Below, piece after piece: positions 50,330-60,201 of a stretch of DNA of 64,000 bases (the stretch's first letter is position 1; each line of letters opens with the position of its first letter). A program made the position numbers and the translations under genes. The notes below the pieces were generated by a model. The model saw only the letters and a list, made by a program, of their open reading frames with translations. It did no database searches and had not been told where the DNA came from. The stretch is from Longimicrobium sp. (GTDB lineage Bacteria > Gemmatimonadota > Gemmatimonadetes > Longimicrobiales > Longimicrobiaceae). Location of the stretch: positions 1-64,000 of the forward strand of contig DASVQP010000027.1 in the NCBI GenBank assembly GCA_036389135.1, read 5' to 3'.

Positions 50330-51979
50330 ATGAGATCGCATAAAGGGTATCGCCGCGCGGCGGCCGCCCTCTTCCTACTTGCATTCGCGCCCCCGCTGGC
50401 GGCCCAGACGCCGGTGGCCGGGCGACCCGGGGCCGGCGCGACGCTCTCGCTGGATGACGCGCTGCGCGTGGCCGAGGACGCCAGCGAGACGGTGGCCGTT
50501 GCGCGGGCCGGGGTGACGCGGGCGCGCGGGCAGGTGCTGCAGGCGCGCAGCCAGCGGCTTCCGCAGATCGCCGGGAACCTGTCGTACTCGCGCACGCTGG
50601 CTTCGCAGTTCGCGGGGTTCGGGGGCGCCGGTGGGGACACCACGGGAACGGGTTCGATCGCCGGGTGTCCCGTGCCGCCGCCCACCGGGCCGTACACGCC
50701 CAACCCGGCGCTCCCCATTGCACAGCGGGTGGACTCGCTGGAGCAGCGGCTGCGCTGCGCGGGGCAGGGGGCGAACCCTTTCGCGGGGCTCAGCAGCGCC
50801 GGCTTCGGCAGCGAGAACACCTGGCGCTACGGGGTGACGGCGCAGCAGAACCTGTTCAACGGCGGCGCGCTCAACGCGCAGAACCGCATCGCGGACGCGG
50901 GGCGGCGCGTGGCCGAGGTGACGCTGAGCACCCAGCGCGCGCAGCTCGCCCTGGACGTGACGCAGGCGTACTTCGACGCGGGGCTCGCCAACCAGCTGGT
51001 CGACATCGCGGAGGCGACGCTGGCGCAGGCGGAGACGACGCTGCGGCAGACGACGCTCGCGCGGCAGGTGGGGAACCAGCCGGAGTTCGACCTGCTGCGC
51101 GCCCAGGTCTCGCGCGACAACCTGCGCCCGGTGCTCATCCAGCGCCGGGCCGAGCGCGACCTGGCGTACCTGCGCCTCAAGCAGCTCCTGGACCTTCCGG
51201 CCGACGCGCCCATCACCCTCACCACGCCGCTGGACGACGCGCGGCCGGTGTCGGTGGCGCGCTTCGCCAGCCGCGACGGGGCGCTGGGCGACACATCCAC
51301 CGCGTTGCGCGCGCCCGTACGGCAGGCGGCGGAGGCGGTGCGCGTGCAGGAGGAGCAGCGGCGGATCGCGCGGGCGGCCTCGCTGCCGAGCGTGGCGCTG
51401 ACCTTCAGCTACGGGCGGGTGGCGTTCCCGCAGGAAGTGCTTCCCGCGTACGACGACTTCCGCACCAACGCCAGCGTGGGGGCGGGGCTCTCGGTGCCCA
51501 TCTTCACCGGCGGGCGGCTGCGCGGCGAGCGGCTGGTGGCCGAGGCCAACCTTGCCGAGGCGCAGGCGCAGTACCGCCAGACTCGCGAGGCGGCGTCACT
51601 CGATACGCGCACCGCGCTGGAGCAGCTGGAGGCGGCGCAGGCGTCGTGGCAGGCATCGACCGGCACGGTGGAGCAGGCGCGGCGCGCGTACTCCATCGCC
51701 GAGATCCGCTACAGGGAAGGGATCTCCACGCAGATCGAGGTGGCGGACTCGCGCATCCTCCTGCAGCAGGCGGAGGCCAACCGCGCCCAGGCCGCGCGGG
51801 ACCTGGCGGTGGCGCGCGTGAGGCTGGCGCTCCTTCCCGACCTCCCGTTCAACCTGGGCGGCGCGGCGCGCATGCCGGCTTCGGGCGCGGGGCAGAACAC
51901 ACAACAGCAGCGGCCGCGACAGCAGCAGCCGCCCGCGACGGATCCCACACAGGCGGCGTTTACCGGAGGCGGTCAATGA
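50330..51979 (+). CDS. TolC-family outer-membrane efflux protein
   Basis: 549 residues from the ATG at 50330 with signal peptide (ALFLLAFAPPLAAQTP). Two OEP repeats of long helices, for instance VAVARAGVTRARGQVLQARS, VTQAYFDAGLANQLVDIAEA and TVEQARRAYSIAEIRYREGI. It forms the outer-membrane channel and periplasmic tunnel of a tripartite pump. A Gln/Pro-rich tail (QQRPRQQQPP) follows the last repeat. It overlaps the adaptor gene by 4 bp (ATGA). Confidence 0.92.
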   Translation: MRSHKGYRRAAAALFLLAFAPPLAAQTPVAGRPGAGATLSLDDALRVAEDASETVAVARAGVTRARGQVLQARSQRLPQIAGNLSYSRTLASQFAGFGGAGGDTTGTGSIAGCPVPPPTGPYTPNPALPIAQRVDSLEQRLRCAGQGANPFAGLSSAGFGSENTWRYGVTAQQNLFNGGALNAQNRIADAGRRVAEVTLSTQRAQLALDVTQAYFDAGLANQLVDIAEATLAQAETTLRQTTLARQVGNQPEFDLLRAQVSRDNLRPVLIQRRAERDLAYLRLKQLLDLPADAPITLTTPLDDARPVSVARFASRDGALGDTSTALRAPVRQAAEAVRVQEEQRRIARAASLPSVALTFSYGRVAFPQEVLPAYDDFRTNASVGAGLSVPIFTGGRLRGERLVAEANLAEAQAQYRQTREAASLDTRTALEQLEAAQASWQASTGTVEQARRAYSIAEIRYREGISTQIEVADSRILLQQAEANRAQAARDLAVARVRLALLPDLPFNLGGAARMPASGAGQNTQQQRPRQQQPPATDPTQAAFTGGGQ

Positions 51980-53085
51980 GGAATAGAGGAATGCGCGGCT
52001 TCGCGGCGGCGTCGGTGCTGGTGCTTGCGGCGTGCGGGCGGGAGTCGGACGCGGCGGTGGCCAAGGGGCCGGCGGAGATCGTGCTGGGACCGGAGGCGAT
52101 CGAGGTCGTGTCCACCCGCGAGGTGTCGTCCGGGCCCACGCTTTCCGGCACGCTGGCGGCGGAGCGGGAGGCGACGGTGACGGCGCAGCTCGGCGGGACC
52201 GTGTTACAGGTGACGGCGGACCGCGGGCAGCCAGTGCGCGCGGGGCAGACGCTGGGGCGCATCGACGACTCCGCGATCCGCGACGCGGTGATCTCGGCGC
52301 AGTCCGGGGTGAGGTCGGCGCAGATCAGCGTGAGCACGGCGCAACGCAACGCGGAGCGCGCGGCCACGCTCAACCAGGCCGGCGCCGTGGCGGACCGCGA
52401 CCTTGAGCTGGCGCGCACTCAGCTGGCGACGGGTCAGGCGCAGCTCGCCGACGCCCGCACGCGGCTGGCGCAGGCGCGGAAGCAGCAGTCCAACACCATC
52501 ATCTCCGCGCCGATATCAGGCATCGTGAGCGCGCGGCCGGTGAGCGCGGGCGACGTGGTGCAGCCGGGGACGCCGCTCTTCACCATCATCGACCCCGGCA
52601 GCATGCGGCTGGAGGCGGCGGTGCCGGCGGAGCAGCTCAGCGCGCTTCGCATCGGGACGCCGGTGAGGTTCACCATCAGCGCGTACCCGGGGCGCACCTT
52701 CACCGGCACCATCCAGCGCATCTCCCCCGCGGCCGACCCGGCCACGCGGCAGATCCCGGTGGTGGTGACGATCCCCAACCAGGACGGGGTGCTGGTCGCC
52801 GGCCTCTTCGCCGAGGGGCGGGTGCAGGCGGGGGCGCGGCAGGCGGTCACGGTGCCGGCGGACGCGGTGGACGAGCGCGGCGTAGCGCCCAGCGTGCTGC
52901 GGCTGCGCGCCGGCAAGGCGGAGCGGGTGACGGTGCAGCTCGGCGCGCGCGATTCGGAGACGGACCGCGTGGAGGTGATCACGGGGCTGGCGCCAGGCGA
53001 CACGGTGCTGGTGGGCGCGGCGGTCGGCACCACGCCGGGAGCTCCCGTACGGGTGCGCGCCGCGGGCGCCGCCCCGGCCCGGTAA
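51976..53085 (+). CDS. RND efflux periplasmic adaptor lipoprotein (AcrA/HlyD-type)
   Basis: 369 residues. Lipobox VLVLAAC anchors it to the inner membrane. Half-lipoyl motifs lie near 60-90 (ATVTAQLGGTVLQVTADRGQ) and near 170-200 (IISAPISGIVSARPVSAGDV), with a coiled coil between. Barrel and membrane-proximal domains follow. It links the pump to TolC. It ends 12 bp before the pump gene, with an AAGGAGAG ribosome-binding site between. Confidence 0.93.
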   Translation: MRNRGMRGFAAASVLVLAACGRESDAAVAKGPAEIVLGPEAIEVVSTREVSSGPTLSGTLAAEREATVTAQLGGTVLQVTADRGQPVRAGQTLGRIDDSAIRDAVISAQSGVRSAQISVSTAQRNAERAATLNQAGAVADRDLELARTQLATGQAQLADARTRLAQARKQQSNTIISAPISGIVSARPVSAGDVVQPGTPLFTIIDPGSMRLEAAVPAEQLSALRIGTPVRFTISAYPGRTFTGTIQRISPAADPATRQIPVVVTIPNQDGVLVAGLFAEGRVQAGARQAVTVPADAVDERGVAPSVLRLRAGKAERVTVQLGARDSETDRVEVITGLAPGDTVLVGAAVGTTPGAPVRVRAAGAAPAR

Positions 53086-53097
53086 GGAGAGCGCGCC

Positions 53098-56000
53098 ATG
53101 TTCATCTCGGATTTCGCCATCAAGAAGCCCGTCGTCACCGTGGTGACGATGCTGGCGCTTGTGGTGTTCGGTCTCTTTGCGCTCTGGAACCTGGACACCG
53201 ACGAGTTCCCGGAGGTAGCGCCCCCCATCGTCAACGTGGCCGTGCCGTACCCCGGCGCCTCGCCGGACATCGTGGAGCGCGAGGTGGTGGAGCCGATGGA
53301 GGAGGCGATCGCCGGGATCAGCGGCGTGGACCGCGTGACCTCGCAGTCGCTGGACGGCTTCGGCACCATCCTGGTGGAGTTCAACTTCGAAAAGGATCTG
53401 CAGCAGGCCACGCAGGACATCCGCGACGCCGTGTCGCAGATCCGCGGCGACCTGCCGCCGGAGATGGAGGAGCCGATCCTCACCCGCTTCGACCCGAACG
53501 ACCAGCCGATCGTCTCGCTGACCCTTTCGTCCGAGGCGCTGCGCTCCCCCGAGCTCACGCGGCTGGCCGACCCCGGCGTCACGCGGCAGCTGCGCGGGCT
53601 GCAGGGCGTGGCCGAGGTGAACGTGGTGGGCGGCGTGGAGCGCGAGCTGACGGTGGAGGTCGATCCGCAGCGCATGCAGGCGGCGGGCATCGGCATCCCG
53701 CAGGTGGTGCAGGCGGTGCAGTCGCAGAACCTGGCCGCACCCGTGGGGCGCATCAACGGCGCGCTCGACGAGCGCACCATCCGCCTGCGCGGCCGCCTTG
53801 CGGACCCCGCCGAGTTCTCGCAGCTCGTGGTGGCGCAGCGCGGCGGGCAGATCATCCGCCTGGGCGAGATCGCCAGCGTGCGCGACGGCACCGAGGAGGC
53901 GCGGTCGGTGGCGCTCTTCAACGGTCGTCCCGCGGTGGGGATCGAGGTGGTGAAGTCGCAGGGGTACAGCACCACCGCAGTCGCCGAGCGGGTGCTGGCC
54001 GAGATCACGGAGCTTCAGAAGACGCTGCCGGCCGGCGTGAAGCTGGACGTGGTGCAGAACGCGGGCGAGCGGGTGGAGAACTCGGTGGACAACGTGCAGG
54101 AGACGCTGTTCGAGGGCGCGCTCCTCACGGTGCTGGTCGTCTTCATCTTCCTCAACTCGTGGCGCAGCACCATCATCACGGGCCTGGCGCTGCCGGTGTC
54201 GGTGCTGGCCTCGTTCACGGCGGTGTGGGCCTTCGGCTTCACGCTCAACACGATGTCGCTGCTGGGCCTCTCGCTCGCCATCGGCATCCTGATCGACGAC
54301 GCCATCGTGGTGCGAGAAAACATCGTGCGCCACGTGGAGATGGGTAAGGACCACTACACGGCGGCGCGCGAGGGCACGGACGAGATCGGCCTGGCGGTGG
54401 CGGCCACGACGTTCTCCATCGTCTGCGTCTTCGTCCCCATCGCCTTCATGGGGAGCCTGGCGGAGCAGTGGTTCGCGCCCTTTGCGCTCACCATCGCCTG
54501 CTCGGTGCTGGTGTCGCTCTTCGTGTCGTTCTCGCTGGACCCGATGCTCTCCGCCTATTGGCCGGACCCGCACGTCCCCGAGAACGAGAAGTGGTGGATC
54601 ACGCGCACGCTGGACCGCTTCAACCGCTGGTTCGACCACCAGGCGCACCGCTACCGCGGCGTGATCGGGTGGGCGCTGGACCACCGGCTGTTCATCGTGA
54701 TGCTGGCGCTGGGGATGTTCCTGGGCGCCCTGCAGATCCCCGCCACCGGCATCCTGGGCTTCGCCGTGGTGCTGGCGATGGCGCTGCTGGCCTCGGTCGT
54801 CGCCCCGCTCGTCCCCATCGGGCGCAGGCGCCGCGCGAAGGTCCTGGGAGGGATCGGGCGCGCGGTGGTGGTGCTGGGCTCGCTGATGGTGGGGATGATG
54901 GCCGCGGGGATGGTGCCCGTCGTCTACAAGCTGGGCGGCGAGTTCTTTCCCAAGGACGACCGCAGCGAGTTCATGGTGGAGATCGACACGCCGCCGGGCT
55001 CCAACCTGGCCTACACGCAGATGAAGGCCGAGGAGGTGGCGGCGCTGGCCCGCGCCAAGCCCGAGGTGCGCTACACGTACACCACGGTGGGCGGGCGCGG
55101 CGGCGCGGTGGACGAGGCGACGGTCTACGTGCGCCTCACCCCCAAGGGCGACCGCAAGCGCGGGCAGGAGGTGATCTCCGCCGAGCTTCGCGAAGAGGCC
55201 AAGCGCATCGGCGGCGCGCAGGCGGCGCTGGCCACGGGCGGCTTCGGCAACCAGAAGCAGATCCAGATCCAGCTGCGCGGCCCGGACCTGGCCACCCTCA
55301 ACACCCTCGCCGAGCAGGTGATGGGCGAGGTGAAGCAGGTGCCCGGGGCGGTGGACGTCAGCCTCTCCACCAAGGGCCAGCGCCCGGAGCTCACGGTGGA
55401 GCTGAACCGCGGGCTGGCGGGCTCGCTGGGCGTGACGGCGGGGCAGGTGGCGCAGGCTCTCCGCCCCGCCTTCGCCGGGATCGACGCGGGCGACTGGGTG
55501 GACCCCTCGGGCGAGACGCGCGACGTGTACGTGCGCTTCTCCGCGGAGGCGCGCAGCCGCACGGCCAACCTGGAGGCGGTGCCGCTGGTGCTCCCCCCCA
55601 CGGGCGCGGGTGGGCCGGTATCCGTGCCGCTGGGGCAGGTGGCCCGCGTGCAGCGCAACCTGGGCCCCGCCGTCATCAGCCACCTAGACCGCGAGCGCGT
55701 CATCAACGTGGAAGCCAACACGGAGGGCGTCCCGCTCACCGACGTGGTCGCCGGGATCACCGAGCGGCTGGAGAAGGTGAACGTCCCCGTGGGCTACCAG
55801 GTGTCGCAGGGTGGGGAGACGGAGGACCAGAACGAGGTGTTCGGGCGCATCTTCTTCGCGCTGGGCGTGGCGGTGATGCTGATGTACCTGATCCTGGTCG
55901 TCCAGTTCGGCTCCTTTCTGGACCCGCTCCCCATCATGTTCTCCCTGCCGCTCTCGCTGGTGGGGGTGATGCTGGGGCTGCGCATCACGGGGAACACGCT

Positions 56001-56457
56001 CAACATCATGAGCATGATCGGCGTGATCCTGCTGATGGGGATCGTGGCCAAGAACGCCATCCTGCTGATCGACTTCGCCATCTGGTCGCAGGAGAAGGGG
56101 CTGCCGCGGCGCGAGGCGCTGATCGAGGCCGGCGCCATCCGGCTGCGCCCCATCCTTATGACGACCTTCGCGCTGATCGCGGGGATGATCCCGGTGGCGC
56201 TGGGGACGGGCGAGGGCGCGCAGTTCCGCTCGCCGCTGGGGGTGGCCGTCATCGGCGGCACCATCACCTCCACCCTGCTCACCCTGATCGCCATCCCGAC
56301 GTTCTACGAGATCCTGGACGAGCTGCGCGAGAACACGATGGCGTTCTTTGGGCGCAAGTCCACGCACGCCGCCGGAGCGCACGGCGGCGGGCACGATGCC
56401 GGCGAGCGCCCGCGGCGGGTGACGGTGCTGGAGCCGGAGGCGGTGCCGGGGGACTGA
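53098..56457 (+). CDS. RND efflux pump, HAE1/AcrB-type, with extra membrane insertion
   Basis: 1119 residues; relatives have about 1020-1060. Typical start MFISDFAIKKPVVTVVTMLA. Helix 4 has the proton-relay Asp pair (GLSLAIGILIDDAIVVRENI) and helix 10 the Lys (GIVAKNAILLIDFAI). About residues 541-605 hold an insertion not seen in usual members: a hydrophobic run, a basic GRRRRAK turn and a second hydrophobic run, before GGEFFPKDDRSEF of the second porter domain. It pumps drugs or lipids out with proton influx. Confidence 0.93.
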   Translation: MFISDFAIKKPVVTVVTMLALVVFGLFALWNLDTDEFPEVAPPIVNVAVPYPGASPDIVEREVVEPMEEAIAGISGVDRVTSQSLDGFGTILVEFNFEKDLQQATQDIRDAVSQIRGDLPPEMEEPILTRFDPNDQPIVSLTLSSEALRSPELTRLADPGVTRQLRGLQGVAEVNVVGGVERELTVEVDPQRMQAAGIGIPQVVQAVQSQNLAAPVGRINGALDERTIRLRGRLADPAEFSQLVVAQRGGQIIRLGEIASVRDGTEEARSVALFNGRPAVGIEVVKSQGYSTTAVAERVLAEITELQKTLPAGVKLDVVQNAGERVENSVDNVQETLFEGALLTVLVVFIFLNSWRSTIITGLALPVSVLASFTAVWAFGFTLNTMSLLGLSLAIGILIDDAIVVRENIVRHVEMGKDHYTAAREGTDEIGLAVAATTFSIVCVFVPIAFMGSLAEQWFAPFALTIACSVLVSLFVSFSLDPMLSAYWPDPHVPENEKWWITRTLDRFNRWFDHQAHRYRGVIGWALDHRLFIVMLALGMFLGALQIPATGILGFAVVLAMALLASVVAPLVPIGRRRRAKVLGGIGRAVVVLGSLMVGMMAAGMVPVVYKLGGEFFPKDDRSEFMVEIDTPPGSNLAYTQMKAEEVAALARAKPEVRYTYTTVGGRGGAVDEATVYVRLTPKGDRKRGQEVISAELREEAKRIGGAQAALATGGFGNQKQIQIQLRGPDLATLNTLAEQVMGEVKQVPGAVDVSLSTKGQRPELTVELNRGLAGSLGVTAGQVAQALRPAFAGIDAGDWVDPSGETRDVYVRFSAEARSRTANLEAVPLVLPPTGAGGPVSVPLGQVARVQRNLGPAVISHLDRERVINVEANTEGVPLTDVVAGITERLEKVNVPVGYQVSQGGETEDQNEVFGRIFFALGVAVMLMYLILVVQFGSFLDPLPIMFSLPLSLVGVMLGLRITGNTLNIMSMIGVILLMGIVAKNAILLIDFAIWSQEKGLPRREALIEAGAIRLRPILMTTFALIAGMIPVALGTGEGAQFRSPLGVAVIGGTITSTLLTLIAIPTFYEILDELRENTMAFFGRKSTHAAGAHGGGHDAGERPRRVTVLEPEAVPGD

Positions 56458-56458
56458 G

Positions 56459-56530
56459 GGGCCCTCACCCCCCGGCCCCCTCTCCCGAAAACAGGAGAGG
56501 GTGCCCTCTCGTTCTCGGGAGAGGGGGAGC
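56459..56530 (+). repeat. Repeat C copy 4
   Basis: CCCTCACCCCCCGGCCCC, then the hairpin CTCTCCCGAAAACAGGAGAG with CTCTCGTTCTCGGGAGAG. It sits directly after the pump stop and may end its transcript. Confidence 0.75.
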
Positions 56531-56796
56531 ACAACGCGCCGGCGGCGGGCGGCGGTTCGGGGGATGGCACGGGCAGCCACGTGGGGCGGCCCCACCGGGA
56601 TCGGTGCGAGGCAAACAGGCAGCGAGGAACGAGCGGGGGTGAGGGCGAGCTAAACGGTTGTTCCCGTTGCGTTTAGGTGTAATCTGTTGTAAATTCGGGG
56701 CTTAGCTTCGGCGGGCGTGGAGGGGGGCGGGGCTGGACGGGAAGTGACGATAGCGGCTGGCCTTTTGCGGGCCAGATCCTTATACGGGGAAAGGCG
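56531..56796. other. Gene-free leader before mlaE
   Basis: No supported gene. The part near 56660-56710 is AT-richer (AGGTGTAATCTGTTGTAAATT) and is the likely promoter region of the mla operon. GGGGAAAGG precedes the mlaE start. Confidence 0.5.
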
Positions 56797-57651
56797 ATGC
56801 AGGCGGAGAGAGAGGCCACGGAGCACGCCACGCTCCCCGAGGCACGGCAGCGCGCCAGGGTGCGCCCGCTGCGGCCGGTGGAGAAGGGGCTCGGCGGGCT
56901 GGGGCGCGGGGCAGAGAACCTGCTCGCCAACCTGGGGAGCATCGGCTCGCTGGTGTGGCAGACGGTCGTGTACCTGTTCACCGGGCGCATCCCGCTGCGC
57001 GAGGTGGTGCGGCAGATGTACTGGATGGGCGTGTCGTCGGTGCCCATCGTGCTGGTGACGGGGATGCTGGCCGGCGTGGTGACCTCGCAGCAGGGCGGCT
57101 ACCAGTTCACCGGCTCCGTGCCGCTGTACGTGCTGGGAAGCATCGTGACCTCGTCGGTGGTGCTGGAGCTGGGGCCCATCATGACGGCCGTGGTGCTCAT
57201 CGGCCGCGTGGGCGCGCGCATCACCGCCGAGCTGGGGACGATGCAGGTGTCCGAGCAGATCGACGCGCTCCACTCGCTGGGGCGCGACCCGGTGCGCACG
57301 CTGGTGTCGCCGCGCATCATCGCGGGCGTCATCGTGGTGCCCTGCCTGGTAGGGCTCGCCAACACTGCCGGCATTCTGAGCGGGATGTTCTCCGCGCAGG
57401 CCACCATCGGGCTCAGCCCGGACGCGTTCCTGTACGGCGCGCAGCTCTGGTGGCACAGCTGGGACCTCTTCTACTCGCTCAGCAAGGGCGTGGTCTTCGG
57501 CTTCGTGATCCCGCTGATCGCCAGCCACATGGGGCTCACCACCCGCGGCGGCGCCGAGGGCGTGGGGAAGGCCACGACGAGCGCGGTGGTGCTGATGACG
57601 CTCGCCGTCCTCTTCCTGGACGCGCTCTTCCCGCCCCTCCTGCTCAATTGA
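56797..57651 (+). CDS. mlaE: MlaE-type lipid ABC permease
   Basis: 284 residues, first of MlaE-F-D. After a soluble lead come the MlaE marks: QMYWMGVSSVPIVLVTGMLA near 75, GLANTAGI-type loop LVGLANTAGILSGM, ELGPIMTAVVLIGRVGARIT near 130 (the conserved E-L-G-P), and ELGTMQVSEQIDALHSLGRD (the EQ coupling loop). About five membrane helices. The MlaE/F/D complex moves phospholipids across the envelope. The ATPase gene starts 12 bp after. Confidence 0.93.
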   Translation: MQAEREATEHATLPEARQRARVRPLRPVEKGLGGLGRGAENLLANLGSIGSLVWQTVVYLFTGRIPLREVVRQMYWMGVSSVPIVLVTGMLAGVVTSQQGGYQFTGSVPLYVLGSIVTSSVVLELGPIMTAVVLIGRVGARITAELGTMQVSEQIDALHSLGRDPVRTLVSPRIIAGVIVVPCLVGLANTAGILSGMFSAQATIGLSPDAFLYGAQLWWHSWDLFYSLSKGVVFGFVIPLIASHMGLTTRGGAEGVGKATTSAVVLMTLAVLFLDALFPPLLLN

Positions 57652-57662
57652 TGGAGGGCGCG

Positions 57663-58439
57663 ATGGACGACTCGCCGATGGTGGAGTACCGCGACCTGCA
57701 CAAGCGCTTCGACCGGCCCATCCTGGCCGGGGTGAACCTGCGGGTGGGGCGCGGGGAGACGATCGCGGTGGTGGGGCACTCCGGCACGGGCAAGAGCGTG
57801 CTGCTGAAGACCACCATCGGGCTGATCCACCCCGAGCACGGCGACGTGGTGATCGACGGCGATTCGGTCGTCGGCGCACCCAAGCGCACGCTGGACAAGA
57901 TCCGCCGCAAGGTGGGGTACGTATTCCAGAACGCCGCCCTGTTCGACTCGATGACGGTGTTCGAGAACGTGTCGCAGGGGCTCAGCGACCGGGAGCAGCG
58001 CGAGGCGGGGGAGGAGGAGGTGCTGCGCCGCGTGGTGGACGCGCTGGAGCACGTGAACCTGGACCCCAACGCGGTGCTGGGGAAGATCCCGTCCGAGCTC
58101 TCGGGGGGGATGAGGAAGCGGGTGGGGATCGCGCGGGCCATCGTGTCGCGCCCGCAGATCCTGCTGTACGACGAGCCGGTCACGGGGCTCGACCCGGTCA
58201 ACGCAACGGTGGTCCACCGGCTGATCGCCCGCCTGGCGGGGGAGCTGGGGGTGACCTCCATCATCGTGACGCACGACATCGAGGGGGCGCTCCCCATCTC
58301 CGACCGGGTGGCCATGCTGGACCACGGGGAGATTCGCTTCGTGGGCACGCCGGACGAGTTCCGGGCGAGCCGCGATCCGCTGGTGAGGGCGTTCCTGGAG
58401 CGCGACGTTCCCGACGCAGACCTGCTTGAGGCAGTATAA
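57663..58439 (+). CDS. mlaF: MlaF-type ATPase
   Basis: 258 residues from the ATG at 57663, which has GGAGGG before it; an ATG at 57651 is weaker. Walker A GHSGTGKSV near 40, Q-loop YVFQNAALFDSMTV, signature LSGGMRKRVGIARAI, Walker B ILLYDEPVTGLDP, H-loop IVTHD. The sequence S-G-G-M-x-K-R is usual for the lipid-transport ATPases MlaF and TGD3. Its TAA overlaps the mlaD ATG by 1 bp. Confidence 0.93.
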   Translation: MDDSPMVEYRDLHKRFDRPILAGVNLRVGRGETIAVVGHSGTGKSVLLKTTIGLIHPEHGDVVIDGDSVVGAPKRTLDKIRRKVGYVFQNAALFDSMTVFENVSQGLSDREQREAGEEEVLRRVVDALEHVNLDPNAVLGKIPSELSGGMRKRVGIARAIVSRPQILLYDEPVTGLDPVNATVVHRLIARLAGELGVTSIIVTHDIEGALPISDRVAMLDHGEIRFVGTPDEFRASRDPLVRAFLERDVPDADLLEAV

Positions 58440-59434
58440 TGATACAGCGTGCAGATGGCGGGGCCCCGGCGGCCCCGCGCAACCGAATCCCTAGCGAGGA
58501 CCTCGCCACCGTGAGCGTCGCACGCACTCCCCGCCGCGAAGTGCAGGTTGGCATCTTCGTGCTGGTGGGCATCCTTTCCGTGCTCTTCGCCCTCTTCCTG
58601 CTCACCGACCCGGGCACCTTCCGCGGCCGGTACTACGTCTCCACGCTGGTGGAGACGGCGGGCGGGATCCGAAAGGGCGACCCGGTGCAGCTCCGGGGCG
58701 TGAACGTCGGGCGCATCCGCTCCTTCGAGATTCAGGACAACGGCGTCCGGGTGCGGATGGAGCTGGAGGGCGAGTACCCCGTGCCGTCCGACTCGCGCGT
58801 GTACCTGAGCAGCAACGGGCTGCTGGGCGGCGTCGTCGCCACCATCCTCCCGGGCCGCTCGCCGCAGAAGCTGGCCGACGGCGGCATCCTGCCCTCCACC
58901 GACGCGTCCGGCGCCGGCGCCAGCGACATCATGGCGACCGCGACCGCCGTCGGCACGCGGGCGGACACCGTCCTGGGCCGGGCGCAGGCCCTTCTGAGCC
59001 AGCAGACGATCGGCGCGGTGCAGACGAGCGCCGTCGAGCTGCAGGCGATGCTGGCGGAGCTCAGCGCGCTTGCCACCGAGCAGCGCCGGGAGCTGCAGGG
59101 CGTCTCCGGCTCGCTGCGCCGCTCGGCGGCCGGCGTCGAGGGCGCCGCCACGCGCCCCGAGCTGGCGCGCGCCATCGCCCGCACCGACTCCATCTCGCTG
59201 CGGATGGACGCGGCGGCCCGCTCGTTCAACGCCGCGGGCGAGTCGATGGCGAGCATCGCCGGCCGCATTGACCGCGGCGAGGGGACGCTGGGGAAGCTGA
59301 GCCGCGACGAGTCGCTCTACAACAACCTCAACGCCGCCGCGCAGAACATCAACACCACCGCCACGCGCTACGGCACCCTGGCGGAGGACATCCAGGCGAA
59401 CCCGAAGAAGTACATCAACCTGCGGGTGTTTTAA
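58439..59434 (+). CDS. mlaD: MlaD-type MCE-domain substrate-binding protein
   Basis: 331 residues. One membrane span (QVGIFVLVGILSVLFALFLL) is followed by a single MCE domain (DPVQLRGVNVGRIRSFEIQD, and LEGEYPVPSDSRVYLSSNGL). Then comes a long helical tail from 150 to 331, with LGRAQALLSQQTIGAVQTSA and RIDRGEGTLGKLSRDESLYN. The tail is longer than in E. coli MlaD (183 aa) and more like MCE proteins whose helices form a barrel or tunnel. It binds lipids at the outer face of the inner membrane. Confidence 0.92.
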   Translation: MIQRADGGAPAAPRNRIPSEDLATVSVARTPRREVQVGIFVLVGILSVLFALFLLTDPGTFRGRYYVSTLVETAGGIRKGDPVQLRGVNVGRIRSFEIQDNGVRVRMELEGEYPVPSDSRVYLSSNGLLGGVVATILPGRSPQKLADGGILPSTDASGAGASDIMATATAVGTRADTVLGRAQALLSQQTIGAVQTSAVELQAMLAELSALATEQRRELQGVSGSLRRSAAGVEGAATRPELARAIARTDSISLRMDAAARSFNAAGESMASIAGRIDRGEGTLGKLSRDESLYNNLNAAAQNINTTATRYGTLAEDIQANPKKYINLRVF

Positions 59435-60201
59435 CCGCCCCCTCCCCCCGGCCCCCTCCCCCGCCTGCGGGGGCGCAGGGCGGGCGAGGGAGAGAACTCC
59501 GCGCGTCTCGCCGGCTTGCGGGCCCTCTCCCCGCTCGTTCCTCGCTGCCCCTCCCCCAAAACGCGGGGGAGGGGCGTTTGCGTGCACCCGTGCCGGTCCT
59601 CCGGTTTCGTCTGGCGCACCCATCTCGTGGGGGCTGCGATACATCGCGCCCGTGTCTCGGGCTGCTCCGCCGCCCGTCCCCCTGCACCGATCCGTAGGGG
59701 CGCGATTCATCGCGCCCGCCCTCCGCCTGCCTCGACCCCCGCGCCTCCGCAAGGGCAGACCTGCGTGTCTGCCCGCCCTCGCCCCCATCGCGACCACCGC
59801 TCTACGCGCGGACGCCGTAGAGGCCGCCCCGCGTGGCTGCGCGTGCCTTCCCCCGCGCCGTCCATGCACCTCCGACGAGAAGTACGCCCCCGCCAAGCCT
59901 TGGTGGAGGTGCCGCTGATTCCGGTCCGCGGCATCGGTCTCGCTGCCACGTTCCCGACACGTAAAGCGCGAGACGAAGGAAAGAAGGCCGAAGCCAATGC
60001 GAAACAATGCGGGCGGATACCTGCACTGAGTCGCTCACCTTGCGCCCACTTTGTAGCGCCGTTATCGTCCGTACCTCCAAACACGTCAAAATCGCTGCTC
60101 TTTCCTCGTTCAACCCTCCGGGACTGTTGGGAGAACGAGGCGCGAGTGCGCGACCGACCCTCAACCGGGGGGTGGGATCCACGAGTCAACAATCAGCTCG
60201 C
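59435..60201. other. 767 bp without a supported gene; repeats C-like, D and a GGGCAGAC hairpin
   Basis: A C-type GC hairpin region fills 59435-59575. Two D units (GCGATACATCGCGCCCG near 59637 and GTAGGGGCGCGATTCATCGC near 59695) follow. GGGCAGAC/GTCTGCCC at 59753-59774 forms a small stem-loop. From about 59900 the GC falls and the leader of the next gene begins. A 229-residue frame across here is made of translated repeats and is not accepted. Confidence 0.55.

Noticed and set aside
52516-55683. 1055-residue frame on the minus strand
   Set aside because: Antisense to the adaptor and RND pump genes; no recognisable protein features.
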